A stretch of 64,000 bases of DNA from Tritrichomonas musculus. Lineage: Eukaryota > Parabasalia > Tritrichomonadida > Tritrichomonadidae. Below, piece after piece: positions 61,252-64,000 of the stretch. How positions within the stretch are numbered: the first letter of the stretch is position 1; every line of letters begins with the position of its first letter. The notes under the pieces are model-generated. The model had not been told where the DNA came from. It saw nothing but the letters and a program-made list of their open reading frames with translations, and searched no databases. The translations under genes were made by a program, and so were the position numbers. The stretch lies in the NCBI GenBank assembly GCA_039105265.1, contig JAPFFF010000010.1, forward strand, positions 4,960,001-5,024,000. Reading direction: 5' to 3'.

Positions 61252-63159
61252 GTTTAAAGTATTTTTTTAAAAATAAAACATATTTATCTCAAAAATTAAA
61301 AGATAGAATTGGTAATATTATAAGAAATAAGATTTAAAAAAATGCTTAGTATTTAAAACTCAATTTGAAATATGGAAAAAAGTTTCTTATTTTTGTGCAT
61401 CTCCTTTACATTTTTATTAGAGGTATTCATGTGAAGTGAAAATTCGTTATTTGTTTTTTTTATTTTTACTTTGATTGAATGAATATTTTATCTTATGAAA
61501 AAATATTAAGATTATTTACTTCTATATATACAATACTGACATTTGCCATAATTGGTTTTAATGGATGTTGAGAATTTAAAAACCATTTAAAAAAGAATGT
61601 TTCGTCTATATCTCGAGTCAAATAAAATATTTATGAATTACAAATAAATTATAATATTTTATATTTTATTTATTAAATATTTTATCTGTTGTATTTCCAA
61701 TTTATTAACCATATATAGATTTAAATTCAAATTTATATAAAAAATTTAAGAAAATGACTTATTTCTCAATTGATTTACGAAAAAATTATGCATTAATTGA
61801 ACAATATAATAATAATAAATATTTAAATAAATTTTATTATGTAAATAAGTTACTTTATGCTCTCATTTTAAAGAAAAATGTAATTAATATTTTGAATTAT
61901 TTTGAATTATTTTTCATCGTATTTTTGCACGTAATTATTGTTTAGTGATGTGAGATGATAGTTTTCGGTGAAGTGAAGTTAATAGTGGAGTGATTCTTGA
62001 AAAATATAAATTGGCTCATCTTCATAAAAGTATTAAAATAAATATTTTTTATAAAGTAAAATTATTTTTTACTATATTATAAAAATAACTTTAATATTTA
62101 ATATATTGAAAACCAAAAAATAATCACAATACAGACCAACTTATTTTTTAAAGAATTCAATTGAAAATCATCGTTTAATTGAATTTTTATTTTTTTTTTT
62201 TTTTTTTTGTTAATTTATCTATTTAATATTTTATGTAAAACTTAAATTAAAAATATATATAGTATATTAATAATAATATATATTATATATAAAAAATAAA
62301 ATAATGTTTTAATAAAAATACTACTAGGATATAAAAAGTTTATTATTTCAATAAAAAAATTTAATAACTGAAAAAGTTAAAAAATTTTTAAAAATAAAAT
62401 GAAATATAAACAAGTATATCTTTAGAAATTAAATGTTTTTAAAACATATAAGTATTAATATATTATTTAAATATATATACAATAATATTAAATAAAATAA
62501 AATTAAATATATATCTATATAACATCAATTTTTATATAAAAAAATTATATTGCCTCTAAGCCTTGTTTTTTGTATTTACAATTGTATACAACTTGTCCGT
62601 TTAAAAATTACATTTGTAATTACAATTGTAAATACGTTATTTTCTCGATATTAGTTTTTTATTTTTATCTTGATCTACAATTATTTTTTTATATTAAAAA
62701 TGTTTTAAATAATTTAAAAATAAAAAGATAAAATAGTAAAATGTTTTTCAAATTAAATAATATTATTTTTGATTCTTCATAAAATTTAAAAAAATTTATT
62801 CGTATTCAAAAAGTTTCATTGATACTACAAATCAAAAAAACGTTATTTTATGAAAAAATACGTTAAAAAGACGTTCCGACTTGAAATAACGTATTTTTTT
62901 CATTTTAAAATAAATCTATCTTATTATATTTTCATTTTTTTAATAAACATATTTAAATAATAAAATAGTTATACATTTCTTTATATATCTTTATATTTTA
63001 ATGTAAAAAGAAAGATCTAATGCATTCATCTAATCATTTAAAAATTTATCAATTTCGGACTATATTCATAATATAAAATAATATATAAATTAAACAACTT
63101 ATATTTCTATTAATTTTTCGAAATATTGTTTATTAATAGAGATATAGGTAGGGAAAATG
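61252..63159. other. long non-coding AT-rich stretch with small inverted repeats
   Basis: No gene supported. A perfect 15-base inverted pair GTATTTACAATTGTA lies at 62572-62586 and 62621-62635, and AAAAAATACGTT is inverted across about 62850-62895. A T-run lies near 62190-62208. Short reading frames here are chance. Confidence 0.5.
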
Positions 63160-64000
63160 GTCGGGTGGTCAATTGAAAAAAGTCGGGTATTGAGCGAAAA
63201 AAGTAGAGTATGAATGGAAAAAAATAATTCTTTTTCAGAAAAAAGTAAATTAATCTTCAGAAATATTTTTTACTTCTTCAGAAATATTTTCTTCTTCTTT
63301 AGAAAAAGGTCGTTCTTTTTTAGAAATATTTTTTTCTTCTTCGGAAAAAGGTCGTTCTTTTTTAGAAATATTTTTTTCTTTTTTAGAAAATGACGAATTC
63401 ATTTTTAGAAAAAGGTCCTTCTTTTTTAGAAGTATTTTTTACTTTATTAGAAAAACGTCGAACCATGAATAGAAATCAAATTTGGGCTTTTTTAAAAAAT
63501 ACCAGTTTCTCAACTATAAAACTAAATATTATATTTTAATCGATCATCTGATTAGAAAAATTACTTTAAATATCATTATTATTTAAGGGAGGACGGACAA
63601 AAAGTCTAAAAATAAAAAGTAAAAATTCAATGAGTTTTCACAAAAATAAATAAGAAAATATAAAGATTTAAATGTTAAAATAAAGTGTAATAATAGTGTA
63701 TTTTAATAATATATGTATTACGCATATTATGTGCAGTAAAAAATTTTAGAAAAAAATATCTTTATAGGTAAGGGAAAATATATGCATTTCAATTATTTTT
63801 TTCATTCAAATTTTAAAATTTTTCAAAAAATTTTTTATTCGTAATTAAATAATAATGATATTTAAAGCAATTTTTCTAATCAGATGATCGATTAAAATAT
63901 AATATTTAGTTTTATAGTTGAGAAACTGGTATTTTTTAAAAAAGCCCAAATTTGATTTCTATTCATGGTTCGACGTTTTTCTAATAAAGTAAAAAATACT
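63160..64000. mobile_element. second long inverted-repeat element with tandem units, cut by window edge
   Basis: Bases 63431-63586 are repeated inverted at 63845-64000 with one visible mismatch. The spacer is 258 bases. Left of the arm, about 63236-63475, tandem units of roughly 50 bases carry AGAAAAAGGTCGTTC and TTTAGAAATATTTTT. The right arm should continue past base 64000 with the mirror of these units. The left border may be near GGTCGGGTGGTC at about 63160. The plan of long arms plus subterminal tandem repeats is like that of the palindromic element at 54503. Confidence 0.65.

Noticed and set aside
61754-61945. 63-residue plus-strand frame
   Set aside because: Extremely AT-rich, Asn/Tyr/Leu chance composition, no motif.
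1-64000. CRISPR arrays, rRNA, tRNA or spliceosomal introns
   Set aside because: No regularly spaced short repeats, no conserved RNA gene sequence, and no trichomonad-type intron 3' motif (ACTAACACACAG) was noticed while reading.

Overview
This window looks like nuclear DNA of an anaerobic parabasalid protist, most likely a Tritrichomonas-type trichomonad. The evidence is very AT-rich DNA, intron-free genes, and large families of DUF3447/ankyrin, BspA-like leucine-rich-repeat, BTB-like/F5-8C, Sel1 and TKL-like (pseudo)kinase proteins. There is also a bacterial-type metabolic gene, and several genes have a trichomonad-type Initiator (TCAYW) 10-20 bases before the ATG. The organism is inferred from gene content; no rRNA or tRNA is present to confirm it.

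Left part (1-8.2 kb): a compositionally distinct, decayed mobile-element-like patch (about 560-2030) is followed by minus-strand genes. These are an EF-hand/RCC1 protein with a predicted N-myristoylation start, a BTB-like/coiled-coil/F5-8C protein and a short DUF3447 protein. From 8.2 to 21 kb, still on the minus strand, come a 2247-residue trefoil/ankyrin protein, a BspA-like LRR protein, a GatD-like zinc dehydrogenase (probable lateral transfer) and a membrane protein with an Arf-like GTPase tail. From 22 to 30 kb, two plus-strand DUF3447+LRR genes lie in tandem; one ends in a pseudokinase and the other is split by one frameshift. From 32 to 38 kb there is a small basic/acidic protein and a FANCJ/RTEL1-type helicase with a 111-base in-frame minisatellite.

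Right part (38-64 kb): a pseudokinase with 16 Sel1 repeats (intact), several wrecked relatives (a Sel1 fragment, a kinase-Sel1 gene in at least five pieces, a kinase/PARP-like/receiver-like gene in four pieces), a long acyl-CoA synthetase with a ZZ zinc finger, a quinone-reductase remnant, an alpha/beta hydrolase and a pseudokinase-GTPase-membrane-hairpin protein. Between them sit non-autonomous DNA transposons: a 1.67-kb near-perfect palindrome with a 9-base target duplication (Mutator-like), a 526-base element with an 8-base duplication (hAT-like), several TA-flanked MITE-like elements, and a second long inverted repeat that runs off the right edge.

There is no operon logic. The recurring theme is intracellular signalling and scaffolding by domain shuffling: three kinase-fold proteins in the window lack catalytic residues, and repeat domains (ankyrin, LRR, Sel1, RCC1) are joined to them in different orders. 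Many family members are pseudogenes. Frameshifts could in part be assembly errors, because the window is rich in homopolymers.
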